Positions 49,686 through 59,395 of a DNA stretch of 64,000 nucleotides are shown one piece after another (position 1 is the stretch's first letter; each line of letters begins with the position of its first letter). The notes beneath the pieces are model-generated. The model saw only the letters and a list, made by a program, of their open reading frames with translations, did no database searches and was not told the DNA's origin. Source of the stretch: Bradyrhizobium niftali (GTDB lineage: Bacteria; Pseudomonadota; Alphaproteobacteria; Rhizobiales; Xanthobacteraceae); NCBI RefSeq assembly GCF_004571025.1, contig NZ_SPQT01000026.1:1-64000 (forward strand), read 5' to 3'. A program made the translations under genes and the position numbers.

Positions 49686-49949
49686 CTATCTTTCCGTGCC
49701 CGGCACGAACTTGCCGTTCTCGATATGGGCGGGAACGTAGGTCGAATCCGGGCCGGCGCCGGAGAACTGCGCCAGGCCGATCAGACCCGCGATCACGAGC
49801 ACGATCGCCACGAGGGCGAGGCGAGCGACGATGGTGACCGGCCAGGACGATTGCACGAACAGGCCGGACCGGCTGGCGGCCAGGAACAGCGCATAGACGG
49901 CAAAGGGAACGAGGAAGATTCCGATCTCGGTCAGAACCGTCCGGATCAT
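49686..49949 (-). CDS. DUF6111 small membrane protein
   Basis: 87 residues. Two membrane helices (about residues 10-28 and 39-60) are followed by the family tail GPDSTYVPAHIENGKFVPGTER. It starts inside the stop of the NUDIX gene (ATGA). DUF6111 proteins are small alphaproteobacterial membrane proteins of unknown role, commonly next to cca and NUDIX genes. Confidence 0.85.
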   Translation of the reverse strand: MIRTVLTEIGIFLVPFAVYALFLAASRSGLFVQSSWPVTIVARLALVAIVLVIAGLIGLAQFSGAGPDSTYVPAHIENGKFVPGTER

Positions 49950-50617
49950 GATGAGTAGATCCGCTCATAAAGCACACGCAGCATTCCGGCCGTTGCACCC
50001 CAGATGTAACGTTCCGCGAACGGCATCGCATAGTAAAAGCGCTCCATGCCGCGGAATTCCTTGCTGTGCAGCTGGTGGTTCGCCGGATTCATCAGGAAGG
50101 ATAGCGGCACCTCGAACGCATCATCAACCTCGGAATGGTTGATCGTGAGCGCAAAGCCGGGCCGGACCCTCGCGACCGTCGGCAGGATGCGGAAGCCGAA
50201 GGCGGTGCCGTAGAGATCGAGATAGCCGATCGGCTCGACGAAGTCGCGCGACAGCCCGACCTCCTCCTCGGCCTCGCGCAGCGCCGCATCGACCGGCGAG
50301 GCGTCGGTCGCGTCGATCTTGCCGCCGGGAAAGGCGATCTGGCCGGCGTGGTCGTTGAGATGCGCCGAGCGCAGCGTCAGCAGGACGGTCGGCTCGGGAT
50401 GGTCCACCACCGCGATCAGGACCGCCGCCGGGCGCACCGGCTGCTCGCGCGCGACGATCTCCAGCATCTTGTCGGTCCCGGGATCGCCCGAGGCCGGAAT
50501 GATGTTGGGATCGTAGAGGCCGGGCGGAACGTCGAAGCCGAGCTTCGCCCTGGAACGGGCAAAGAAATCCGCCGCTCGAAACGCGACAGGTTCGCTTCTG
50601 GGGATAGGCTTGTTCAA
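49946..50617 (-). CDS. NUDIX hydrolase, CoA pyrophosphatase type
   Basis: 223 residues from a TTG that overlaps the DUF1285 stop (TTGA). VLLTLRSAHLNDHAGQIAFPGGKID is the UPF0035 signature of CoA pyrophosphatases. The Nudix box follows in AALREAEEEVGLSRDFVEPIG. It hydrolyses the pyrophosphate of CoA derivatives. It sits mid-operon, between DUF1285 and DUF6111. Confidence 0.93.
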   Translation of the reverse strand: MNKPIPRSEPVAFRAADFFARSRAKLGFDVPPGLYDPNIIPASGDPGTDKMLEIVAREQPVRPAAVLIAVVDHPEPTVLLTLRSAHLNDHAGQIAFPGGKIDATDASPVDAALREAEEEVGLSRDFVEPIGYLDLYGTAFGFRILPTVARVRPGFALTINHSEVDDAFEVPLSFLMNPANHQLHSKEFRGMERFYYAMPFAERYIWGATAGMLRVLYERIYSS

Positions 50618-51225
50618 AGCGCGGCCCTCACCTGCTCCGCATCGGCCATGGCGAAGAATTCGCCGGCCGACTCGACGCCGAACATCGGCTGGCCATCGAC
50701 CATCCGCTCCTCGCCCATGTCAACCAGATCGTAATAGAGCGCGCGGGTCACCTTGGCCCAGAGATCGGCGCGGACGTGCAGATAGGGCGTCAGGCCGCCG
50801 TCCTTTGCCTGCTCGAAGCGCAGCCGGTGCGCGGCATCGCAGGTGACCCAGTCGTCGACATTGGTGCGGAAGCGCAGCACGCGATGGTTGTCCTCGCCGT
50901 CCTCTTGCATTTCGACCGCCATGAACGGCGCGTCGTCGACGCGAATGCCGACCTTCTCCACCGGCGTCACGAGGAAGTGCTTGTCGCCCTCGCGCTTCAG
51001 GATGGTCGAGAACAGGCGGACCAGCGCGTGACGCCCGATTGGCGTCCCCATGTAGAACCAAGTACCATCGGAGGCGATTCGGATATCGAGATCGCCGCAA
51101 AACGGCGGATTCCACAGATGCACCGGAGGCAGGCCCTTTTTGGCGCCTTCGGCACCGGCGGCACTCTTGGCAGCGGCAGTCAGTCCCTCGAGACCGCGAT
51201 CGGCGCTCTGCCCTTGGTTCGCCAT
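50614..51225 (-). CDS. DUF1285 family protein
   Basis: 203 residues. The body contains LPPVHLWNPPFCGDLDIRIASDGTWFYMGTPIGRHALVRLFSTILKREGDKHFLVTPVEKVGIRVDDAPFMAVEM, then LRFRTNVDDWVTCD. These are the DUF1285 repeats. The known structure of family members resembles a small enzyme domain, but no activity is established. It opens the operon towards NUDIX, DUF6111, cca and TSUP. Confidence 0.9.
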   Translation of the reverse strand: MANQGQSADRGLEGLTAAAKSAAGAEGAKKGLPPVHLWNPPFCGDLDIRIASDGTWFYMGTPIGRHALVRLFSTILKREGDKHFLVTPVEKVGIRVDDAPFMAVEMQEDGEDNHRVLRFRTNVDDWVTCDAAHRLRFEQAKDGGLTPYLHVRADLWAKVTRALYYDLVDMGEERMVDGQPMFGVESAGEFFAMADAEQVRAAL

Positions 51226-51424
51226 GGTTTGCCCTGACTTTGTCCTTTGGCACGATTGGTGCAGGTCTACGTCGTACTCGGGTGCACGGTTCCACCCCGG
51301 ATTAGTCCGGTGTGGAGGTCGCCACTTCGTGATGCCCTACATACCCTTAAGCCGATAAGGTGGGGATAGGTTAATTCAACGAATACATGGCCTTCCTGCA
51401 AGTCTAGCATAGGGCCCATGTGAT

Positions 51425-51480
51425 GACGTGATGCATCTGACGCGATGCATCTGACGTGACGCGATGACATGACGACGCGA
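51425..51480. repeat. 14-bp tandem repeats upstream of moxR
   Basis: GACGTGATGCATCT (51425-51438) and GACGCGATGCATCT (51439-51452) are adjacent copies differing at one base. GACGTGACGCGATGAC and GACGACGCG follow as decayed copies. It ends 33 bp before the moxR ATG. The role is unknown. Confidence 0.7.
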
Positions 51481-51513
51481 GCGAGCCGCGCGGCAGGCTG
51501 AAGGAGCTAACGG

Positions 51514-52512
51514 ATGGCGGAGAGTGTCGAGAAACTCGAGGATGGAATCGTCCGCTCGGCCGAGCAGGTCTCGAGCCAGATTCGCGCGGCGAAGGAGGCG
51601 ATCGGATCCGTCATCTTCGGCCAGGACCGCGTGATCGAGAACACGCTGGTCACCATCCTCTCCGGCGGCCATGCGCTGCTGATCGGCGTGCCCGGCCTTG
51701 CCAAGACCAAGCTGGTCGAGACGCTCGGCGTCACGCTCGGTCTCGACGCCAAGCGCATCCAGTTCACGCCCGACCTGATGCCGTCGGACATCCTCGGCGC
51801 CGAGGTGCTCGACGAGAGCACCGCGGGCAGGCGTGCCTTCCGCTTCATCGCAGGTCCCGTGTTCGCGCAGCTCCTGATGGCCGACGAGATCAACCGCGCC
51901 AGCCCGCGCACGCAGTCGGCGCTGCTCCAGGCCATGCAGGAGCAGCACATCACCGTTGCCGGCGCGCGTCACGACCTGCCGAAGCCGTTCCACGTGCTCG
52001 CGACCCAGAACCCGCTGGAGCAGGAAGGCACCTATCCGTTGCCCGAAGCGCAGCTCGACCGCTTCCTGATGGAGATCGACGTCGACTATCCCGATCGCGA
52101 CGCCGAGCGCCGCATCCTGTTCGAGACCACCGGCGCCGAAGAGACGCTGGCGAGGGGCTCGATGACCGCGGAAGCGCTGATCACCGCGCAGCGGCTGATC
52201 CGGCGCCTGCCGGTCGGCGATTCCGTGGTCGAGGCGATCCTGTCGCTGGTCCGCGCGGCCCGTCCGGGTCCGGACAGCGGCGAGACCGGCAAGTTCATCG
52301 CCTGGGGCCCCGGCCCGCGCGCCAGCCAATCCCTGATGCTCGCGGTGCGCGCACGCGCGCTGATCGACGGACGGCTCGCACCCTCGATCGACGACGTGCT
52401 CGACCTCGCCGAACCTATTCTGAAGCACCGCATGGCACTGACCTTCCAGGCGCGCGCCGAAGGGCGCACGATTCCGGACGTGATCCGGCAGTTGAAAACA
52501 CGGATCGGTTGA
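51514..52512 (+). CDS. moxR: MoxR-family AAA ATPase
   Basis: 332 residues, preceded by AAGGAG. Walker A is GVPGLAKTKL (standard GVPGLGKT, with Ala in place of Gly). LMADEINRASPRTQSALLQAMQEQHITV is Walker B with sensor, and ATQNPLEQEGTYPLPEAQLDRFLM is the MoxR signature. MoxR ATPases act as chaperones with VWA or DUF58 partners. DUF58 follows with the stop and start sharing one base (TGATG). Confidence 0.96.
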   Translation: MAESVEKLEDGIVRSAEQVSSQIRAAKEAIGSVIFGQDRVIENTLVTILSGGHALLIGVPGLAKTKLVETLGVTLGLDAKRIQFTPDLMPSDILGAEVLDESTAGRRAFRFIAGPVFAQLLMADEINRASPRTQSALLQAMQEQHITVAGARHDLPKPFHVLATQNPLEQEGTYPLPEAQLDRFLMEIDVDYPDRDAERRILFETTGAEETLARGSMTAEALITAQRLIRRLPVGDSVVEAILSLVRAARPGPDSGETGKFIAWGPGPRASQSLMLAVRARALIDGRLAPSIDDVLDLAEPILKHRMALTFQARAEGRTIPDVIRQLKTRIG

Positions 52513-53456
52513 TGGCCGCTGAGAACGGGCACACGGCGAAGGAGATCATCGCGATCCGACGTGCCGATGGCGAAAGCCGCACGCTCGCAGCTTCCTTGCC
52601 GCGCCTGGTGCTCGAGGCCCGCCGCGTCGCCGCCAACGTCATCCACGGCCTGCACGGCAGGCGCCGCGCCGGCTCCGGCGAAAATTTCTGGCAATACCGC
52701 CGCTTCGTCTCCGGCGAGCCGTCGCAGAACGTCGACTGGCGGCGCTCGGCGCGCGACGACCATCTCTATGTCCGCGAGCTCGAATGGGAAGCCTCGCACA
52801 CGGTCTGGATCTGGCCCGACCGCTCGCCGTCGATGGCCTTTGCCTCGAAGACCGCGCGCGAGTCCAAGCTCGAACGCACCCTGATCGTCGCCTTCGCGCT
52901 GGCCGAGCTGCTGGTCTCGGGCGGCGAGCGCGTCGGCATTCCCGGGCTGATGGCGCCGACCGCGAGCCGCAGCGTCATCGACAAGATGGCGCAGGCGATG
53001 CTGCATGACGATGCCGACCGGCTGAGCCTGCCGCCGTCCTTCGTTCCTTCCGCGCTCGCCGAGATCATCGTGCTGTCGGATTTCTGGTCGCCGATCGCGG
53101 AGATCAGTGCGACGCTCGCAGGGCTCTCCGGCTCCGGCGCGCATGGCACGATGGTGCAGGTGGTCGATCCCGCCGAGGAGTCATTCCCCTATTCCGGCCG
53201 CATCGAGTTCGTCGAGCCGGAAGGCTTTGGCGTGATCACCGCCGGCCGCGCCGAGAGCTGGGCGCAGGATTACACCGCGCGGCTCGCGCTGCACCGCGAC
53301 CAGATCCGCGCCCAGACCTCCAAGCTCGACTGGCTGTTCACGACGCACGCGACCGACCGCTCCGCCGCCGAATTGCTGCTGTTCCTGCATGCCGGCATGC
53401 AGGTGAGCAAGTCGGGCGCCCGCACCACCACCATCAAGGCGGGGCCGGCCGCATGA
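52512..53456 (+). CDS. DUF58 domain protein
   Basis: 314 residues from the ATG at 52512; its stop overlaps the next start (ATGA). RRAGSGENFWQYRRFVSGEPSQNVDWRRSARDDHLYVRELEWE is the DUF58 core (with RPYxxGDDxRxIDW-like pattern). FASKTARESKLERTLIVAFALAELLVSGG and EIIVLSDFWSP follow, resembling a VWA fold. It is expected to partner with the MoxR ATPase, as in aerotolerance (Bat) clusters. Confidence 0.93.
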   Translation: MAAENGHTAKEIIAIRRADGESRTLAASLPRLVLEARRVAANVIHGLHGRRRAGSGENFWQYRRFVSGEPSQNVDWRRSARDDHLYVRELEWEASHTVWIWPDRSPSMAFASKTARESKLERTLIVAFALAELLVSGGERVGIPGLMAPTASRSVIDKMAQAMLHDDADRLSLPPSFVPSALAEIIVLSDFWSPIAEISATLAGLSGSGAHGTMVQVVDPAEESFPYSGRIEFVEPEGFGVITAGRAESWAQDYTARLALHRDQIRAQTSKLDWLFTTHATDRSAAELLLFLHAGMQVSKSGARTTTIKAGPAA

Positions 53457-56266
53457 TGGGATTGCCGCTCGCCTTCACCGAACCGCTGCTCCTGATCGGC
53501 CTCGTCAGCCTGCCGGTGCTGTGGTGGCTGCTGCGCGTGATGCCGCCGCGGCCGCGCCGGATCGAGTTTCCGCCGACGCGCCTGCTGTTCGACATCGCGC
53601 CAAGGGAGGAGACGCCTTCGCGGACGCCGTGGTGGCTGACTGCGCTGCGCCTGCTGGCAGCGGCGCTGGTCATTTTCGCCGCCGCCGGGCCGATCTGGAA
53701 TCCGCAGACGGGGCTTGCCGGCAGCAAGGCGCCGCTGATGATCATGTTCGACGACGGCTGGAGCGCGGCCTCGAACTGGGACATCAGGATCAGGGCCGCC
53801 GACGAATTGATCGCCAACGCCGACAACGATCGCCGCGCCATCGCGCTGGTGCCGCTGTCCGAGCCGAACCGCGACATCACCCTGATGCCGGCGGGGGCGG
53901 CGCGCGTCGCGCTGCGCCAGCTGGTACCAAAGCCCTATTCGATCGAGCGCGTCGAAACCCTCGCAGCGGTCGATCGTTTCCTGAAAGCGACCGGCGACTG
54001 CGAGATCGCCTGGCTGTCGGATGGCGTCGATACCGGCCGCGGCGAGGAATTCGTGCAGGCCCTCGGCAAGACCATCGGCGATCGCAGCCTGACCGTGTTC
54101 GAAGGCGGCACCTCCTCGCCGCTTGCGCTGGTCGCGGCCGAGAACGCCGCCGCCAGGATGACGGTGAAGGTGCTGCGCACCGACGGCGGCATTGCCGTCG
54201 GCACCGTGCGCGCGCTGGACCAGAAGGCATCGCCGATCGGCGAAGCGCGCTATTCGTTCGGCCCGCAGGACAAGGAGACCGAGGCCGCGTTCGACCTGCC
54301 GGTCGAGCTGCGCAACGACATCACGCGGCTCGAGATATCGGGCGAGCGCTCCGCCGGCGCGGTGCAGCTGCTCGACAAGCGCTGGCGCCGCCGCGCCATC
54401 GGCATCGTCTCGGGCGCGACCAGCGAGACCGCGCAGCCGCTGCTGGCGCCGACCTTCTACCTCACCCGCGCGCTGGCGCCGTTCGCCGACGTGCGGCTCG
54501 CCGACAAGGGCTCGCCGCAGCAGGGCATCACCCAGTTCCTCGACCAGAAGCTGCCGATGATCATCCTGGCCGATGTCGGCACCATCGCGCCCGAAATCCG
54601 CGAGCGCCTCAATGCCTGGATCGACCAGGGCGGCGTGCTGGTGCGGTTCGCAGGGCCCCGCCTGGCGCAGGCCGAAGACGATCTCGTGCCGGTCAAGCTG
54701 CGCAAGGGCGGCCGCACGCTCGGCGGCAGCCTGACCTGGGAAAAGCCGCAGCACCTCGCAGGCTTCGCGGCCGACGGTCCGTTTGCCGGCGTCGTCGTCC
54801 CCAAGGACGTCACCGTGAGCCGCCAGGTGCTGGCCGAGCCCGATGCCGTGCTCGCCACCAAGAGCTGGGCGTCGCTGGAAGACGGCACGCCGCTGGTGAC
54901 GGGCGAGCATCGCGGCAAGGGCATCGTCAGCCTGTTCCACGTCAGCGCCGACATGCGCTGGTCGGATCTGCCGATGTCGGGCATTTTCGTCGAAATGCTG
55001 CGGCGGGTCGTCGACATGTCCGGCTACACCGCCAAGCCCGGCGCCGGGGTCGCCAGCGAGGCGACCACCGAGACGGTGGCGCCGCTGCACATGCTCGACG
55101 GGTTCGGCGCCTTCGGTCCGCCGCCAGCCACGGCAAAGCCGCTGCCCGCGGATTATCGCGACCGCGCCACACCCGATCATCCGCCGGGCTTCTACGGTCC
55201 GGCAGAAGGACCGCTCGCCGTGAACACGCTTGCCAGCGCCGACCGCATCGCAGCCCTGAACACCGCGAGCCTGCGCGCCCGGCACGCCACCTACACCAAC
55301 GCCGAGCCGCGCGACTTACGCGGCTGGCTGCTGTCGACGGCGCTCGCTTTGTTCCTGGTCGACGCCATCATCGTCGCGGTGCTCGGCGGCGGCCTCGCCG
55401 CGCTGCTGCGCCGCCGCGCCGCGCCTGCAATGATCCTGCTCGGCCTCGTGCTGGCGGGCCTTCCGGCACTGTCGCCGACGCCCGCGCGCGCCGACAGCAC
55501 CACGGACGAGTTCGCGATGAAGGCGGTATCGCAGACCCGCCTCGCCTATGTCGTAACAGGCAATGCCGACGTCGATTCCATCGTCAAGGCCGGGCTATCA
55601 GGACTGACGCTGTTCCTGGCGCAACGCACGGCGCTCGAGGCCGGTGATCCCGTCGGCATCGATCCCGCGCGCGACGAGCTCGCCTTCTTCCCGCTGATCT
55701 ACTGGCCGATCGTGCCCGGCGCGCCCAAGCCGCCGCAGGACGCCATCAACAAGATCGACGCCTACATGAAGCAGGGCGGCACCGTGCTGTTCGACACCCG
55801 CGACGCGATCGAAGCGCCGGCCGGCGACAACGGCGCCTCGCAGACGCCGGGCATGCGGGCGCTGCGCGACATCCTGTCCTCGCTCGACGTGCCCGAGCTC
55901 GAGCCGGTGCCGCGCGAGCACGTGCTGACCAAGACCTTCTACCTGCTGCGCGACTTCCCCGGCCGCTTCAACAGCGGCCAGACCTGGGTCGAGACCCTGC
56001 CGCGCGAGGACGACGACGAGAGCGCGCAGCGCCCGGCGCGCGGCGGCGACGGAGTCTCGCCGATCATCATCACCTCGAACGATCTTGCCGGCGCCTGGGC
56101 CGTGCGCCCCGACGGCCAGTACATGCTGCCGGTGACCGGCGGCGACCCACGCCAGCGCGAATTCGCCTACCGTGCCGGCGCCAACATCGTGATGTACACG
56201 CTGACCGGCAACTACAAGGCCGACCAGGTGCACGCACCGGCCCTGATCGAACGGCTGGGGCAATAG
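53453..56266 (+). CDS. BatA-like N-terminal / DUF4159 membrane protein
   Basis: 937 residues. LPLAFTEPLLLIGLVSLPVLWWLLRVMPPRPRRIEFPPTRLL is the BatA/Aerotolerance N-terminal membrane segment, with a second helix (TALRLLAAALVIFAAAGPIW) and a VWA-like region beginning PLMIMFDDGWSA. A glutamine-amidotransferase-like part (LNAWIDQGGVLVRFAGP) leads to two more helices about 630-670. The C-terminal 250 residues are DUF4159: VDSIVKAGLSGLTLFLAQRTALEAGDPVGIDPARDELAFFPLIYWPI. The protein is typical of the moxR-DUF58-DUF4159 cluster in alphaproteobacteria. The function is not known in detail. Confidence 0.88.
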   Translation: MMGLPLAFTEPLLLIGLVSLPVLWWLLRVMPPRPRRIEFPPTRLLFDIAPREETPSRTPWWLTALRLLAAALVIFAAAGPIWNPQTGLAGSKAPLMIMFDDGWSAASNWDIRIRAADELIANADNDRRAIALVPLSEPNRDITLMPAGAARVALRQLVPKPYSIERVETLAAVDRFLKATGDCEIAWLSDGVDTGRGEEFVQALGKTIGDRSLTVFEGGTSSPLALVAAENAAARMTVKVLRTDGGIAVGTVRALDQKASPIGEARYSFGPQDKETEAAFDLPVELRNDITRLEISGERSAGAVQLLDKRWRRRAIGIVSGATSETAQPLLAPTFYLTRALAPFADVRLADKGSPQQGITQFLDQKLPMIILADVGTIAPEIRERLNAWIDQGGVLVRFAGPRLAQAEDDLVPVKLRKGGRTLGGSLTWEKPQHLAGFAADGPFAGVVVPKDVTVSRQVLAEPDAVLATKSWASLEDGTPLVTGEHRGKGIVSLFHVSADMRWSDLPMSGIFVEMLRRVVDMSGYTAKPGAGVASEATTETVAPLHMLDGFGAFGPPPATAKPLPADYRDRATPDHPPGFYGPAEGPLAVNTLASADRIAALNTASLRARHATYTNAEPRDLRGWLLSTALALFLVDAIIVAVLGGGLAALLRRRAAPAMILLGLVLAGLPALSPTPARADSTTDEFAMKAVSQTRLAYVVTGNADVDSIVKAGLSGLTLFLAQRTALEAGDPVGIDPARDELAFFPLIYWPIVPGAPKPPQDAINKIDAYMKQGGTVLFDTRDAIEAPAGDNGASQTPGMRALRDILSSLDVPELEPVPREHVLTKTFYLLRDFPGRFNSGQTWVETLPREDDDESAQRPARGGDGVSPIIITSNDLAGAWAVRPDGQYMLPVTGGDPRQREFAYRAGANIVMYTLTGNYKADQVHAPALIERLGQ

Positions 56267-56273
56267 GATCGAC

Positions 56274-58337
<2,064 letters not shown>

Positions 58338-58770
58338 TCTCCTGAAGCGTGATGGGATCGGACTCGCCTAGCGCCGCGACGGCGGTGCGTTCCTCCCCCC
58401 TTGCGGGGGAGGGCTATCGCATATGACCTTTGACAGCGCCTCACCGCACGCCTCGTCCTTCGAGACGACCGCTTCCAGCGGTCTCCTCAGGATGAGGCTA
58501 AGCGGCACCGTGCCCGTCGAAGCTGCTGCCACGCACGCCGCCCTCATCCTGAGGAGCCCGCCTAAAGCGGGCGTCTCGAAGGATGGCCGCGGGAACCGCT
58601 CTCAAATGCGATTCCCCTGCCCCGAAGGAGAGGGAAGGGAGAGAACACCACTGTTGGCCGAACTCGATTCGAGTTCAACCCATCTCGCTCTAGTTGCCCG
58701 AACGACACATCGGATCGGCTGCCTGCGCCCGTTGATCCGCTTGCCGTTGACATCCACAGACCGATCGGGC
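58338..58770. other. 433-bp gap with REP-like repeat and promoter region
   Basis: No gene is seen. The repeat at 58451-58587 has the inverted arms CCTTCGAGACG (58457-58467) and CGTCTCGAAGG (58572-58582), with CCTCAGGATGAGG and CCTCATCCTGAGGAG inside. A TTGACA hexamer stands at 58747-58752, before the Zur-like dyad. Confidence 0.5.
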
Positions 58771-58789
58771 GATGTTACATTATAACATC
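58771..58789. promoter_or_regulatory. Zur-box-like palindrome
   Basis: GATGTTACATTATAACATC: arms GATGTTA and TAACATC are exact complements around CATTA. It contains ATGTTA-N5-TAACAT, as in the proteobacterial Zur consensus. It stands 67 bp before the DUF2946 start, with TTGACA 18 bp before the dyad, so repression by zinc-loaded Zur is inferred. Confidence 0.7.
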
Positions 58790-58837
58790 GCGACAGCTCG
58801 GGGAGAGATGCCTCGCGATGTGGGGTGGCGATTCCAG

Positions 58838-59242
58838 ATGAAGTGGTTCCGGTCGAATATCAGGCACGGCGCCCGGCTCGCGTTGTTCGCGATGCTGGTG
58901 CAATTCGCGCTGACCTTCGGCCACAGCCACTGGTTCGCCCAGGCCGCCCCCCTCGCCCAGTCCTCGCTCCAGCAGACCGACGGCAGCAACGGCGTTGCCT
59001 CGACCGACCGCGCCGCGGTCCAGAAGCAATCGCCCGCAGCACCCGACCGCGAGCAGCCGGGCGAGGACAATTGCGCGATCTGCGCATTGGTCGCGATGGC
59101 GGGCACCGTCCTGTTCTCGACGCCGCCTCTCCTGGAGCTGCCGCAGGCGATCGAGCTGCTCCACCGCACCACCGACGCCGAGTTCAGCCATCTGAAATCG
59201 GCCGGCACGGCGTTCCAGCCGCGCGCCCCGCCCGCGTCCTGA
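58838..59242 (+). CDS. DUF2946 family protein
   Basis: 134 residues from the ATG at 58838; an ATG ten codons upstream is a possible start. A signal/membrane segment (ARLALFAMLVQFALTFGHSHWFAQ) precedes a hydrophilic stretch. Then comes the DUF2946 core with DNCAICALVAMAGTVLFSTPPLLEL, including the two Cys. DUF2946 proteins often stand beside metal-related TonB receptors. Histidine and Cys residues fit metal binding, but this is inference. It probably forms a unit with the TonB receptor, 153 bp further. Confidence 0.8.
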   Translation: MKWFRSNIRHGARLALFAMLVQFALTFGHSHWFAQAAPLAQSSLQQTDGSNGVASTDRAAVQKQSPAAPDREQPGEDNCAICALVAMAGTVLFSTPPLLELPQAIELLHRTTDAEFSHLKSAGTAFQPRAPPAS

Positions 59243-59395
59243 CTCCAGACATCGCTCGATCACGCCCGGACTCGCCGCGCCACGCGCGGACGATCGCCCG
59301 GGAGAAGTTGAAGCCGAATTCCGTCGCACCGCGACGGCAGGCCGCCTCCGATCAACAGACAAGCATTCGGACGGCGCCTGACTGGAATCAGGACC

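Noticed and set aside
51421..51480. Tandem repeats considered as a CRISPR array
   Set aside because: Units are 14 bp and adjacent, without spacers, and no cas gene is present.
58451..58587. Inverted repeat with CGAGACG arms considered as IS ends
   Set aside because: The distance is only 137 bp, there is no transposase and the same motifs occur at 281-415, so a REP-like element is more likely.
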